Assembly (NCBI GenBank): GCA_963700785.1
Contig: CAVOYZ010000018.1
Span: 1-64,000, forward strand
Direction of reading: 5' to 3'
From: CAXMST01 sp963700785
GTDB taxonomy: Bacteria > Actinomycetota > Thermoleophilia > Solirubrobacterales > 70-9
DNA: 64,000 nt
Under the pieces are notes generated by a model that worked only from the letters and a program-made list of their open reading frames with translations, had not been told where the DNA came from and did no database searches. Below, one piece after another: positions 46,160 to 55,354 of the stretch (the first letter of the stretch is position 1; the number at the start of each line of letters is the position of its first letter). The position numbers and the translations under genes were made by a program.

Positions 46160-47521
46160 CTACGGCGAGGCCGGCCCCGGGAGGGCGCGGGCGGTGATCA
46201 CGGCGGACCGCGCTGAGTCGGGGCTGAGCCGGAACTCGTCGGAGACGGCGACCCCGGCGACCCAGGCGATCCGCTCGTCGGCAACCAGGACCGGGAGCCG
46301 GTGCCGGAGCGAGCGCGGCACGCCGTGATCGGTGAACAGGTCCTGGAGCGACTTCGTCCCCGCCAGGCCGAGCGGCCGGATCCGATCGCCCTCGCGCCAG
46401 CAGCGGATCTCGACCTCGGCGCCGAGCCGCTCCGCGTCGAGCGTCGCCAGCTCCGGCCCCTCCGGCTCGAGGTCGCCGCCGGCGAGCGTCGCCTTGATCT
46501 CCCAGTCGCCGTAGCGGGTGCTGCCGGGGATCGTCAGCCGCACCGCCTCGGGCAGGGGTCGCTCGCCGCCTGCAGCGAAGCGGACGGTCCCCGCTTCGGC
46601 GACCGCCGTCAGCCCGCGACCGAGCTCGACGACGCCGCCCTCGGGGTCGGCGGCGAGGCGCATGATCTCCCCCGCCCTGGCGCGGCCGATCCGCACGGGG
46701 CGGCCGCCGGCAACGGACTCGGCGAGCGCGGTCAGCACCGCTCGCCGGAGCGCCGGGGCCATCGTCACGAGCTCCTCGTGGCGGATCGGAGCGCCGGCGG
46801 CGGAGCCGGCCGCCGCGATCGCGTCTCCGGCCAGCTCGCGGATCAGCTCCGCGTCCTCGACCAGCTCGGCGCGGGTCTCGGCTGCGTTGCGCTCGAACTC
46901 GGGGCCGATCTCCTCGAGCAGCGGCACGATCTCGGCGCGAATCCGGTTGCGCGCGAAGAGCGGCAGCGCGTTCGACGGGTCGTCGGCGAACGGCAGGCTG
47001 CCAGCGGATGCGACCCGCCGGGTCCGCTCCCGCGAGAGCCCGAGCATCGGCCTGACAACGCGACCGTTGCGCTCGGCCAACCCGAGCAGCGCCCGCGAGC
47101 CCGGTGAGACCGCGAGCCGGTAGAGCAGGGTCTCGGCAAGGTCGGTGCGGGTGTGACCGGTGGCGATCCAATCGGCCCGGAGCCTGGCGCGAAGCCGCTC
47201 CGCCGCCTCGTAGCGCAGCGTCCGCGCCCGGCCCTGGAGATTGCCGCCCTCGATCGTGGGCCGCTCGATGTGCAGATCGATGCGCAGCTTGGCGCAGAGC
47301 GCGCGGGCCGCCTCCTCGCCGCGGGCCGCCGACTCGGTCAGCCCGTAGTTCAGGTGTACCGCCGAGACCGACTGCGGACCACAGATCCGCACCACGGCGT
47401 CGGCCAGACAGGCGGAGTCGGCACCGCCGGAGAGCATCACGACGCCGTCGCTGCCGCGGGCGATCAGGCCCGATGCCGCAACCTCGCCGGCGAGGTCTTG
47501 CAGGGCTTCAGAATCCGTCAT
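46160..47521 (-). CDS. tilS: tRNA(Ile)-lysidine synthase
   Basis: 453 residues. The PP-loop VVMLSGGADSACLADAV binds ATP; VHLNYGL, IATGHTRTDLAETLLYRL and the GL..RN..VRPML region are family blocks. A C-terminal lysidine-tRNA(Ile) binding part (VEIRCWREGDRIRPLGLAGTKSLQDLFTDHGVP) is present. It converts the CAU anticodon C34 to lysidine. Linked to hpt and ftsH, the standard neighbourhood. Confidence 0.95.
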   Translation of the reverse strand: MTDSEALQDLAGEVAASGLIARGSDGVVMLSGGADSACLADAVVRICGPQSVSAVHLNYGLTESAARGEEAARALCAKLRIDLHIERPTIEGGNLQGRARTLRYEAAERLRARLRADWIATGHTRTDLAETLLYRLAVSPGSRALLGLAERNGRVVRPMLGLSRERTRRVASAGSLPFADDPSNALPLFARNRIRAEIVPLLEEIGPEFERNAAETRAELVEDAELIRELAGDAIAAAGSAAGAPIRHEELVTMAPALRRAVLTALAESVAGGRPVRIGRARAGEIMRLAADPEGGVVELGRGLTAVAEAGTVRFAAGGERPLPEAVRLTIPGSTRYGDWEIKATLAGGDLEPEGPELATLDAERLGAEVEIRCWREGDRIRPLGLAGTKSLQDLFTDHGVPRSLRHRLPVLVADERIAWVAGVAVSDEFRLSPDSARSAVITARALPGPASP

Positions 47522-47569
47522 CGGCGACGATCATAGGCCGCGGCGAGGCGGCCCTCGGCAGCCGCAGGC

Positions 47570-48796
47570 TCAGTCCGAGGCCGAGGGGCGAACCGCGACG
47601 AACAGCTCGGTCGGCTCCGGGAAGCCCTTCAGATCGACCGCCCCGATCGGCTCGAACTCGACCAGATCCGAGGAGCCGACCTCGTCGACGAGGCCGCTGG
47701 TGACGAGCACCTCGCCCGCCATCGCCCGGGCGACGATCCGGTGGGTCAGGTTGACGTCCCGACCGTAGTAGTCGCCGTCCCGGTAGACGGCACGACCGAA
47801 GTGGAGGCCGGCGCGCGGCCGCGGGCGCTCGGTGAACAGGGTGAGGAAGCCGACCGCCCAGTCGACCAGCATCGCCGGGTCGGGCGAGACGACCATCACC
47901 TCGTCGCCGATCGTCTTCACGATCGTCGCCTCGACCGGGAGCGTCGCCTCGACCGTCTCGACGAACCGCTCGACCAGATCGAGCGCCTCGACGTCTCCCT
48001 GCTCCTCCATATATCTGGTGAAGCCGGTCAGGTCGACGAAGCAGAACGCCATCGAGACGGTCCCGGCCGCCTTGCGATCGAGGCCGAGGTCCGACTCCAT
48101 GTGGCCGACGACGTCCTGCTCGAGGTAGTGCCGCAGGTAGCGCTTGTGGACGTAGTCGGTGACCGGGGCCATCGCGGGGAAGAGACGCTCGGCGAGGGCG
48201 CTCATCTCCTCGGCCATCTCGAGCGGCGGCATCCCATCCTCGATCAGCGGCTCGTGCACGTAGAGGTGGAAGAGGCGCACCTCGGCCTCGGCGATCCGCC
48301 GCATCGACTGCGCGTAGACCCGGATCAGCTGCAGCAGGGCGACCAGCGGCAGCCCCGAGTTCAGCACCTGCTTGATGATCCGCATCGCCTCGAGGTCATC
48401 CTCCGAAAGCCGATCCGCGTTCGCGACCGGCACCCCGAGCAGCGTCATCACCCGCTCGACGAGCTCGTCCTCGAGGCCGAGCAGCTCAGCCGCCTCGCGG
48501 CGGGGACGCCCGCGCTCCGGCGAGGGGAGCAGATCCTCGACGTAGCCGAAGGCCAGCCGGCCGTCGCGGACGGCGCCGCGGATCTCACGCAGCGAATAGC
48601 CGCGGTCGCGCATCCTCGCGACGACCCGCGCCTGGGCGGCCGCCGCCGGAGTCCATTGCCCGCGCCGGATCGGGATCACCCGCTCCGCCGCCCAGCGCTT
48701 CAGCGTCGACTGCGATACACCGGCCCGCCGGGCCGCCTCGCGCAGCGAGATCGCGCCCGGGCCCGAGCCCCCGGCGCCCGGCCCGGGCTCAGCCAA
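47570..48796 (-). CDS. HTH-MerR-like and class III nucleotidyl cyclase fusion
   Basis: 408 residues. An N-terminal helix-turn-helix (ISLREAARRAGVSQSTLKRWAAERVIPIRRG, about 15-45) and a MerR-like coil (RMRDRGYSLREIRGAVRDGRL) precede an adenylate-cyclase-regulatory-like helical part (about 90-240) and a cyclase domain: CFVDLTGFTRYM, IVKTIGDEVMVVSPD with the two metal Asp, and YYGRDVNLTHRIVARAMAGE with the Asn/Arg pair. TTG 48796 overlaps the acyltransferase stop. Sequence resembles the actinobacterial cyclases with an adenylate-cyclase regulatory domain. Whether it binds DNA or makes cAMP is not settled by sequence. Confidence 0.8.
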   Translation of the reverse strand: MAEPGPGAGGSGPGAISLREAARRAGVSQSTLKRWAAERVIPIRRGQWTPAAAAQARVVARMRDRGYSLREIRGAVRDGRLAFGYVEDLLPSPERGRPRREAAELLGLEDELVERVMTLLGVPVANADRLSEDDLEAMRIIKQVLNSGLPLVALLQLIRVYAQSMRRIAEAEVRLFHLYVHEPLIEDGMPPLEMAEEMSALAERLFPAMAPVTDYVHKRYLRHYLEQDVVGHMESDLGLDRKAAGTVSMAFCFVDLTGFTRYMEEQGDVEALDLVERFVETVEATLPVEATIVKTIGDEVMVVSPDPAMLVDWAVGFLTLFTERPRPRAGLHFGRAVYRDGDYYGRDVNLTHRIVARAMAGEVLVTSGLVDEVGSSDLVEFEPIGAVDLKGFPEPTELFVAVRPSASD

Positions 48797-49757
48797 AGGG
48801 GGACCCCCGCGCGGCGAGGTTCTCGGCGAGCTTGCCCTGGATCGTCTCGCGGACGTGCTCGGAGAGCTCGAGCACCAATCGCCGATCCTCGGCCGCCTCG
48901 GGCGGGTAGCCGGAGAGGTCGATCGGCTCACAGAACTCGATCCGCCAGCGCGAGGGCAGCGGGATCAGGCCGAGCGGGCCGAGCCACGGGAAGGTCGGCG
49001 TGATCGGCACGAACGGCGCCCCGATCGCCCGCGCCACGGCCGAGGCGTCGGCGATCATCGGATAGATCTCCTCGGAGCCGACGACGGCGATCGGAACGAT
49101 CGGCGATCCGGTCCGCAGCGCCACCTCGACGAAGCCGCCGCGACCGAATCGCTGCAACCGGTAGCGCTCGCTGAACGGCTTGCCGGTCCCCTTCGCACCC
49201 TCGGGAAAGACCATCATCAGGTCGTCGGACTCGAGGATCCTGATCGCGTTGAAGGGACTTGCCGGTACGCCTCCGACCCTGCGAATGAACGGGGCGACGA
49301 ACGGCAGCGTGAAGGCCCAGTCGAGGACCATGAACCGGGGCCAGCGGGGCAGCGGATGCTCCCTCATGATCGCGCCGGTGATCATCGCCGCGTCGAAGGG
49401 GAACAGGGAGCCGGCGTGGTTGGCGACCAGCATCGCCCGCCCGTGGGTCGGCACGTTGCCGGCGCCCGAGGCGCGGACCCGCCACCAGCGCTCGTAGAGG
49501 AACTCGAAGAACGGGTAGGCGGCCTCGGCGAACTCCTCGTCGAACCCCCATTCGTCCTCGTGGTAGTCGCCGCGCAGCCTCGCCGCCATCCGCGCGACCG
49601 AGTTGCGCAGCGACGGCGGCAGCGCGCCGGCCGCATCCTCGGCGGCGACGATCGGATCGGCCCCGATCTCGATTCGGTGCCGGAGCGTCTGCATGAAGTC
49701 GATCCCGGCAGCGGCGGCGGCCGGGCGCGAGCGGGTGTCGCTGCCCGCGGCGCTCAC
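48789..49757 (-). CDS. lysophospholipid acyltransferase family protein (PlsC-like)
   Basis: 322 residues. The acyltransferase signature is spread as NHAGSLFPFDAAMI, then MMVFPEGAKGTGKPF (FPEG block) and TGSPIVPIAVVGSEE. The His and Asp are spaced wider (H-x7-D) than in ordinary PlsC, as in the group related to diacylglycerol acyltransferases. A C-terminal IEFCEPIDLSGYPP segment is also family-typical. The start GTG overlaps the epimerase stop as GTGA; it is co-transcribed with the epimerase and the cyclase. Confidence 0.85.
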   Translation of the reverse strand: MSAAGSDTRSRPAAAAAGIDFMQTLRHRIEIGADPIVAAEDAAGALPPSLRNSVARMAARLRGDYHEDEWGFDEEFAEAAYPFFEFLYERWWRVRASGAGNVPTHGRAMLVANHAGSLFPFDAAMITGAIMREHPLPRWPRFMVLDWAFTLPFVAPFIRRVGGVPASPFNAIRILESDDLMMVFPEGAKGTGKPFSERYRLQRFGRGGFVEVALRTGSPIVPIAVVGSEEIYPMIADASAVARAIGAPFVPITPTFPWLGPLGLIPLPSRWRIEFCEPIDLSGYPPEAAEDRRLVLELSEHVRETIQGKLAENLAARGSPFG

Positions 49758-50776
49758 CGCGGGTCCCCGACGAGCCTGCCGACGGCCGTCGCCAGGGCCG
49801 GAGCCGGCGCGATCGCCGGCCCGGGCGTGCGGCGGGCGAAGCGGCGCACGGCGCCGACCGCGTCGAAGCGCGGCTCGAAGCCGAGCTCCTCACGAAGCCG
49901 GCGATTGTCGACCCCGCGCCCGTAACGCAGCAGCCGGACCAGCTCTCGATCGGGATCGCCGATCCCGAGCCGTCCGCCGACGGCGGACAGGGCCGGCCCG
50001 AACAGCGGGTGCGCGAGCGGCAGCTCGGTCCGCCCGGCGATCCGGATCGCCCGCCTCAGCGAGACCGAGCCGGACGGCGCGACGTTGACGGCGCCGCTGA
50101 CCGGGTTCAGCGTCGCGACCCGCAGGGCCTCCGTCGCGTCGCCCGGATGCAGCATCTGCAGCCGGGGATCGAAGCCGAGCTGGGTCGGCACCAGCGGCAG
50201 CGAGAGCAGCCGCGACAGCGGCGTGTCGAGCCCCGGCCCGAGCTCGGGCTGATACCGCAGCATGCAGCAGGTCAGCTGCGGGTGGCGATCGGCGAAGTTC
50301 TCGAAGTACGCCTCGAGCTCGCCGATGTCCCGCTGCAGGCGGCTGCGGAGGGGAAAGCTGCGCGCCATCTCCTCGCTGAAGAACGACGGCGCCCCCGGAT
50401 CGGAGCCGTAGATCGCGGCCGACCCTCGTACCACGACCCGCTCGAGCGCCTCGCAGCGCTCGCAGGCCGCGAGCAACTGCAGGGTGGCGATCAGGTTGAT
50501 GTCGTGCAGCGCCCGGGCGGGGCTGCCCGGCTCCGGACGCCGGCGGATGCCGCAGTGAACGAGGGTGTCGATCCCCGTCATCGGCAGCAGCCGGCTCAGG
50601 GCCGGGCTGCGGATGTCGACCTCGATCAGCTCCGTCCGCTCGAGGGCGACCGCCGGCGCGGTCGTGTCGAGACCGAAGATCCGCTCGACGGCGGGATCGA
50701 GGGCGAGGCGGCGGGCGAGCTCGGTTCCCCAGTGGCCGGCGATGCCCGCGATCGCGATCCGGCGGCCCTCAGGCAC
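49754..50776 (-). CDS. NAD-dependent epimerase/dehydratase family protein
   Basis: 340 residues. The Rossmann start RIAIAGIAGHWGTELARRL has a GxxGxxG nucleotide loop (last Gly-Trp-Gly variant). IDTLVHCG, VVVRGSAAIYG and the absence of a clear YxxxK suggest an extended SDR that may be atypical. Linkage to an acyltransferase is a recurring pair in actinobacteria and suggests lipid or glycolipid modification (inference). GTG 50776 overlaps the upstream coiled-coil gene by 8 bases. Confidence 0.78.
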   Translation of the reverse strand: MPEGRRIAIAGIAGHWGTELARRLALDPAVERIFGLDTTAPAVALERTELIEVDIRSPALSRLLPMTGIDTLVHCGIRRRPEPGSPARALHDINLIATLQLLAACERCEALERVVVRGSAAIYGSDPGAPSFFSEEMARSFPLRSRLQRDIGELEAYFENFADRHPQLTCCMLRYQPELGPGLDTPLSRLLSLPLVPTQLGFDPRLQMLHPGDATEALRVATLNPVSGAVNVAPSGSVSLRRAIRIAGRTELPLAHPLFGPALSAVGGRLGIGDPDRELVRLLRYGRGVDNRRLREELGFEPRFDAVGAVRRFARRTPGPAIAPAPALATAVGRLVGDPR

Positions 50777-51251
50777 CGGAATCGGCCTCTTCCGTTCTAT
50801 TCTCAGGCTCGACCTTAGGGTTAGACTCCTCCCCGGGGCCCGCCTCCCGGCGGAGGATTCGCTCGAGATCTCCAAGCCTGCCCTCGATCGCCGCGAGCCG
50901 CTCGCCGAGGACCCCGAGGTCGTCGCGGTCGGCGATCCGGAGCTCGGCGATCGCGTCCGCGAGCCGCTGGCCCGCCTCCTCCCCGCGCCTGGCAACCTGA
51001 TCCCGCGCCGCCTCGGCCCGCTTGCCGACCTCGTCGCGCGCCGCGCCCCCGCGCCGGCCGAGCTGCTCGCGCGCCTCCTCACCGCGTCGCGCAACCTCGT
51101 CGAGCAGATCGCGGGCCCGCTGCCTCGTCTCGGAGGCCGATCCGGCCGTCGCCGAGAGGGTCCGCTCGACCGCTGATCTCAGCGCCTCGCCGGTGCGCTC
51201 GGGCGGGGGCCCGCCCTCGGAGCGCCGCTTCTCGGGATCGTCGCTGTCCAC
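50769..51251 (-). CDS. amphipathic-helix/coiled-coil protein
   Basis: 160 residues, no signal. Residues about 35-115 form repeated 11-mer-like amphipathic blocks (ARRGEEAREQLGRRGGAA, KRAEAARDQVARRGEEA) resembling apolipoprotein or lipid-droplet/PHA-granule surface proteins, followed by a coiled coil (LGERLAAIEGRLGDLERIL) and an acidic tail. GTG 51251 has TAAGCT 7 bases upstream. Coupled to the epimerase and acyltransferase genes; a lipid-surface role is an inference. Confidence 0.65.
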   Translation of the reverse strand: MDSDDPEKRRSEGGPPPERTGEALRSAVERTLSATAGSASETRQRARDLLDEVARRGEEAREQLGRRGGAARDEVGKRAEAARDQVARRGEEAGQRLADAIAELRIADRDDLGVLGERLAAIEGRLGDLERILRREAGPGEESNPKVEPENRTEEADSGA

Positions 51252-51431
51252 AGGGCGCAGCTTAGTAGCCCGCGAGCGCCCTCCCCCGGCTCGCCGTCGC
51301 ACTGCCCGGCGGTCGCCGCCGAGGCGGCGGCCGCGGCGTCCGTCACCCGACGGTCGCCCCCGGGGGCGGCGGCTGCACGATCGCTTGCGAGCGGCCCCGA
51401 CCCGACCCTCGCCGGCCCCTCGGGCTAAAGG
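51252..51431. other. 180-bp gap without a gene
   Basis: Contains only the -10 TAAGCT (51264-51259, minus) for the coiled-coil gene and a GC-rich stretch. No terminator for the 51432 gene was identified. Confidence 0.3.
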
Positions 51432-51737
51432 TCAACTCGAGGGTTTGTCCGACCCCTGGCGGCGGCCCAGCTCGCGGGTCATCAGGTCGATCTGGTCCTC
51501 GAGCTGCTCGACCCGGTCGGAGAGCGAGCGGATCCTCCGGGTGAGCCGGTCGACGTCTCCGGCGCTGGCGACGTCAAGCGCTGCCAGGGCCTTCTTTTGC
51601 GCCTGCATCGCGGACTCACCGGCACCCAGCGCCCGGCCCATCGCCTGGCTGAACAGCGGGTTCTCGAGCAGCGCCTGGGCGAGCTCGCCGAGGGCCTCCT
51701 CGCCCCTCGCACGGATCCCCGGATCGTCCTCGCTCAT
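51432..51737 (-). CDS. phasin-like coiled-coil protein
   Basis: 101 residues, ATG fixed by AGAGGAG about 9 bases upstream. The helix LAQALLENPLFSQAMGRAL and the closing coil DVDRLTRRIRSLSDRVEQLEDQIDLM resemble polyhydroxyalkanoate-granule phasin-type proteins (two helices joined by ALAALDVASAGDVDRL). A charged tail follows. It is probably paired in function with the next coiled-coil gene. No polymer synthase is in the window, so the assignment is tentative. Confidence 0.55.
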   Translation of the reverse strand: MSEDDPGIRARGEEALGELAQALLENPLFSQAMGRALGAGESAMQAQKKALAALDVASAGDVDRLTRRIRSLSDRVEQLEDQIDLMTRELGRRQGSDKPSS

Positions 51738-51986
51738 TGCGCGTTTTCTCCTCTCGCAGCGGACAGCTCCCGTCAAGGTAGCTGAAGCACGGCGATAACC
51801 CGCATGTTCACGGCTTAAGCTGTCGCCTGAAGCTGCCGACAAGGAGCGCAGATTGCTCCCGCCGGCCCCTGATTGCATTCCGCCCCTCAGATGGATAGGT
51901 TTCCGCCTACACCGCAGAGAGGAACCGGGCCAGAGCATTAGCATTGGCGGCGGGACATCTTCTTTCGGACAGGGCAGACAGAGAAT
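51738..51986 (+). promoter_or_regulatory. 249-bp gap with promoter of the peptidoglycan hydrolase gene
   Basis: TTGCAT (51873-51878), a 17-base spacer and TAGGTT (51896-51901) fit a sigma-70 promoter, with about an 80-base leader before ATG 51987. I looked for the conserved c-di-AMP (ydaO) riboswitch blocks often placed before such genes and did not find them. Confidence 0.4.
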
Positions 51987-54422
51987 ATGAAGAACAGGCT
52001 CCTAATCACCTTCGCGCTGGGCGTTCTCGGCGCGATCTGTGCTGCGGGGGTCGTCAGCGCCCAGTCCGACTCGGTGCTCGGCGTCGGCAGCGCCGGCGTC
52101 TCGATCGATCTGCCCGACGGCGGTAACCTGCCGCCGCTCGACGCCGACCTCCCCGCCTGTTCGAACACGGTCGACGACGACGAGGACGGCTTCATCGACC
52201 TCGAGGACCCGGAGTGCGATGGGCCGGCCGACACCGACGAGACCGCCGAGGCCAAGCCCCCCGGCACGGGCGAGCAGCCCGACCTCCCCCCGACGCCCGG
52301 CGGCGGCGGTGGTGGGCCGTTCGACGAGCAGGGCACCGACAAGGGCGGCGCCAAGCAGGACCCATCGAAGCTTCCCGACGTCGGCAACCCGTTCAAGGAC
52401 AAGGACGGCAAGCCCGCCAAGAAGGACGCATCGAAGAAGGACGAGAAGGGCGGCGGCGACTCGGGTCAGGACGAGCCCCCCGAGATCCGCAAGCCCGACG
52501 GAACGCCGACCAACTCGAACCCCTCGGTCAGCGTCGCTCCCTTCGGCCCCGCCCCGATCGGCGTCCCGAACTTCATCATCGACCAGTTCACGATCCCGCC
52601 GTTCCTGCTCCCGATCTACCAGGCCTGCGGCACCCAGTACGGGATCCCCTGGCAGGTGCTCGCTTCGATCAACCGGATCGAGACCGCGTTCGGCACCAAC
52701 CTCAACGTCTCCTCGGCGGGGGCCCGCGGCTGGATGCAGTTCATGCCGCCGACCTGGGAGGCCTACGGGGTCGATGCCAACCAGGACGGTCGCAAGGACC
52801 CCTACAACCCGGTCGACGCGATCTGCGGCGCCGCCCGCTACCTGAAGGCCTCCGGCGGCGAGACGGACCTGCGGCGCGCGATCTTCGCCTACAACCACGC
52901 CGACTGGTACGTCGACGAGGTCCTGCTCTACGCCCGCCAGTACGGCAAGCTGCCGAGCGCCGTGGTCGACTCGCTGACCGGCCTGACCGAGGGCGCGCAC
53001 TTCCCGGTCGCCGCCAAGGCCCGCTACGCGGACGACATCTCCGAGCGCGCCGCCGCCCGCCGCTCGAAGCCCCAGAAGGGATCCGAGGGGAACGTCGCCG
53101 ACGTGATCAGCGACTCGCCGACCCGACGCGGCATCGACATCTTCGCCAAGGAGGGCGCACCGCTGGTCGCCGTCAACGACGGAGTGATCCGCAAGATCGG
53201 CAAGAACGATCGGCTCGGCCGCTTCATCATCGTCCGCGACGCCTACGGCAACGAGTTCACCTACGCGAACGTCGGCTCCGTCGCCAAGGTGATCCCGACC
53301 CCCAAGGACCGCAAGCTCACCTCGGCGGACTTCAAGCTGGTCAGGCCGGGCGGGAAGAAGGGCAAGTCCTCTAGCGACGAGCCGAGCGCCCAGCGCGGCC
53401 CGACCGACACCGAGGACTCGCGCCAGCGGCTGTTCGCGCTGCCGGAGCGGAAGGCCAACCGTGAGCGGGCCGACCTGACCGGCCAGCTCGACGAGTTGCT
53501 CGGCGAGAAGGCGGCCGACTTCGAGACCTACAAGGCCTACTTCACCGGCGTCGTCCAGTTCAACAGCAAGACGATGGACGCGCGCCCGATGCGCGAGGGA
53601 TCGAAGGTCGTCGCCGGAACCGTGATCGGCAAGGTCGGCGCCGAGACCGACGGCGTCGCCTCCCACGTCCATTTCGCGATCGAGCCCGCCGGCCGCGGCT
53701 CACGGAAGATCGACCCGAAGCCGATTCTCGACGGCTGGAAGCTGCTCGAGGCGACGGCGATCTACCGGGCCGAGGGCAAGAACCCCTTCAACCAGCGCGC
53801 GTCCGTCGGACAGATCCTGCTGATGTCGAAGGGCCAGCTGCAGCAGCGCGTACTCAAGGACCCGCGGATCGAGCTCTACTCCTGTGGCCGCGACGACATC
53901 CGCACCGGCCAGGTCGACCGCCGGGTGCTCGCCTCGCTGGAGTACCTGTCGACCCGCGGCTTCCGGCCGACCGTCACCTCGCTGAAGTGCGGCCACAGCG
54001 TCTACACCACCTCCGGCAACGTCTCGGCGCACTCGTCCGGCAACGCCGTCGACATCGCCCAGATCAACGGCATCCCGATCCTCGGCAACCAGGGTCGCGG
54101 CTCGATCACCGAGGCGGTGATCACCGATCTGCTCAAGCTCCAGGGCTCGATGGAGCCGGCGCAGATCATCTCGCTGATGGAGATGGGTGGCCCGACCTTC
54201 GCGATGGGTGACCACGCCGACCACATCCACCTCGGCTTCACCCCGGTCCTCGGTCCCGGCGAGAAGTCGGGCCGCTACTCGAGCCTGCTCGAGCCCGGCC
54301 AGTGGGACAAGCTGCTCGACCGGATCGGCAGCCTCGATCAGCCCGAGGTGCCGATCAAGCCGTCGAGCTCCTCGCTGCCGGCCAAGAACAAGCGCGCGAG
54401 CCGGGCCCACGCGGGCGAGTAG
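51987..54422 (+). CDS. multidomain peptidoglycan hydrolase: lytic transglycosylase, M23-like and M15/extensin-like domains
   Basis: 811 residues. A signal peptide is followed by a calcium-binding-type segment (NTVDDDEDGFIDLEDPECDG, about 60-79) and a Gly/Pro/Lys-rich linker. Residues about 205-310 form an SLT domain (INRIETAFGTNLNVSSAGARGWMQFMPPTWEAYG). About 365-575 is a LytM/M23 fold with HVH at 560-562, but Arg380 stands where the first zinc His should be, and a ~100-residue insertion interrupts the sheet. About 640-760 has AHSSGNAVDIA (His682, Asp689) and GDHADHIHLGF (His746, His748), the metal pattern of M15/extensin-type peptidases. It should act in the cell wall. A Ser/Lys/Arg tail follows. 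Confidence 0.85.
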   Translation: MKNRLLITFALGVLGAICAAGVVSAQSDSVLGVGSAGVSIDLPDGGNLPPLDADLPACSNTVDDDEDGFIDLEDPECDGPADTDETAEAKPPGTGEQPDLPPTPGGGGGGPFDEQGTDKGGAKQDPSKLPDVGNPFKDKDGKPAKKDASKKDEKGGGDSGQDEPPEIRKPDGTPTNSNPSVSVAPFGPAPIGVPNFIIDQFTIPPFLLPIYQACGTQYGIPWQVLASINRIETAFGTNLNVSSAGARGWMQFMPPTWEAYGVDANQDGRKDPYNPVDAICGAARYLKASGGETDLRRAIFAYNHADWYVDEVLLYARQYGKLPSAVVDSLTGLTEGAHFPVAAKARYADDISERAAARRSKPQKGSEGNVADVISDSPTRRGIDIFAKEGAPLVAVNDGVIRKIGKNDRLGRFIIVRDAYGNEFTYANVGSVAKVIPTPKDRKLTSADFKLVRPGGKKGKSSSDEPSAQRGPTDTEDSRQRLFALPERKANRERADLTGQLDELLGEKAADFETYKAYFTGVVQFNSKTMDARPMREGSKVVAGTVIGKVGAETDGVASHVHFAIEPAGRGSRKIDPKPILDGWKLLEATAIYRAEGKNPFNQRASVGQILLMSKGQLQQRVLKDPRIELYSCGRDDIRTGQVDRRVLASLEYLSTRGFRPTVTSLKCGHSVYTTSGNVSAHSSGNAVDIAQINGIPILGNQGRGSITEAVITDLLKLQGSMEPAQIISLMEMGGPTFAMGDHADHIHLGFTPVLGPGEKSGRYSSLLEPGQWDKLLDRIGSLDQPEVPIKPSSSSLPAKNKRASRAHAGE

Positions 54423-54510
54423 CCGCGGTCGCCCCGGCGGACCGCCGGTTGGCTCACGGCGCGTCGCGCGGCTCCCCACAGCGGAGCCGTTGATCTAGGC
54501 TCGGCGACCG

Positions 54511-55332
54511 GTGCCGCTGCTGCCCTTCGCACAGATCGATCTGCCGGGCGACCTCGCGCTCGCCGACGGGCGCTACGTGGCGCGCCCGGAGGGCGAATCG
54601 GAGGCCGCCCCCGACGTGCTCGCGGTCCGGACCCTCGGTGCCGCCCGGGCCCGCTCGCGACGCCGGCGGGGCAGGCCGGTTGCGCTCGAGGGCGAGCCGG
54701 GCGCGACGCCGCTGCAGCTGACGCGACTGACGCTGATCAAGGCGCGGCCGTTCGAGGACGAGGCCGCCGCCGCGGACTGGCTCGAGCGGGTCGGCTCCGA
54801 TCGAGAGCTGGCGGATCAGCTGCTGGTCGAGATGACCCGGACCGTCAACCGGGCGCTGCTCGCCCATCGGGTCGCCGCCCCGGACCCCTACGCCGCCGAC
54901 GTCGATCCGACCCGCAGCACCGCGGTCCGCTTCGGCTACGGCAGCGGCGAGGACGTTGCCGACGGGCGCTGGACGGCGGCCGCCGAGCTGCCGGAGGCGC
55001 AGCGGCGCAGCCTGCGCGCGCAGATGATCGACAGCGTCGGGGCCCAGGAGCGGGTCGCGGCGGTCCTCGGTGGCCGCGACTCGGTCGCCGCGCACGAGGC
55101 GTTGCTGGTCGAGGCCGAGTTGGCGGCCCGCGAGCAGCGGCCGGCGCTCGCGGCGCTGACCCTGGCAGCGGCGCTGGAGTCGCTGGCCCGCTCCGGGGGC
55201 GATACCGGCGAGGCCGCCGGGCCCGCCGAGGAGCTTCGCGAGCGGGCGCTCAGCGGGCGCCCGATCGACCGGCGGACGCTCTCGGAGACGCTGCGAATGG
55301 CGCGGCGGGCGATCCGCGCGGAGGCGCGGTGA
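54511..55332 (+). CDS. hypothetical protein, 273 aa
   Basis: Starts at GTG 54511, 9 bases after TAGGCT. Soluble, Ala/Arg/Glu-rich, no signal peptide. The central part (LLVEMTRTVNRALLAHRVAAPDPYAADVDPTRSTAVRFGYG, split by a Pro-rich turn) and the helical C-terminus look like a conserved domain, but I do not recognise the family. Codon usage matches its neighbours. Convergent with the sirtuin gene. Confidence 0.6.
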   Translation: MPLLPFAQIDLPGDLALADGRYVARPEGESEAAPDVLAVRTLGAARARSRRRRGRPVALEGEPGATPLQLTRLTLIKARPFEDEAAAADWLERVGSDRELADQLLVEMTRTVNRALLAHRVAAPDPYAADVDPTRSTAVRFGYGSGEDVADGRWTAAAELPEAQRRSLRAQMIDSVGAQERVAAVLGGRDSVAAHEALLVEAELAAREQRPALAALTLAAALESLARSGGDTGEAAGPAEELRERALSGRPIDRRTLSETLRMARRAIRAEAR

Positions 55333-55354
55333 GCGCGCGCCGCGGGCGCGGGCG

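Noticed and set aside
51738..51986. c-di-AMP (ydaO) riboswitch before the wall-hydrolase gene
   Set aside because: Expected from the presence of disA and the gene type, but the conserved GGGGGAACC and CAGCTAACC blocks are absent.
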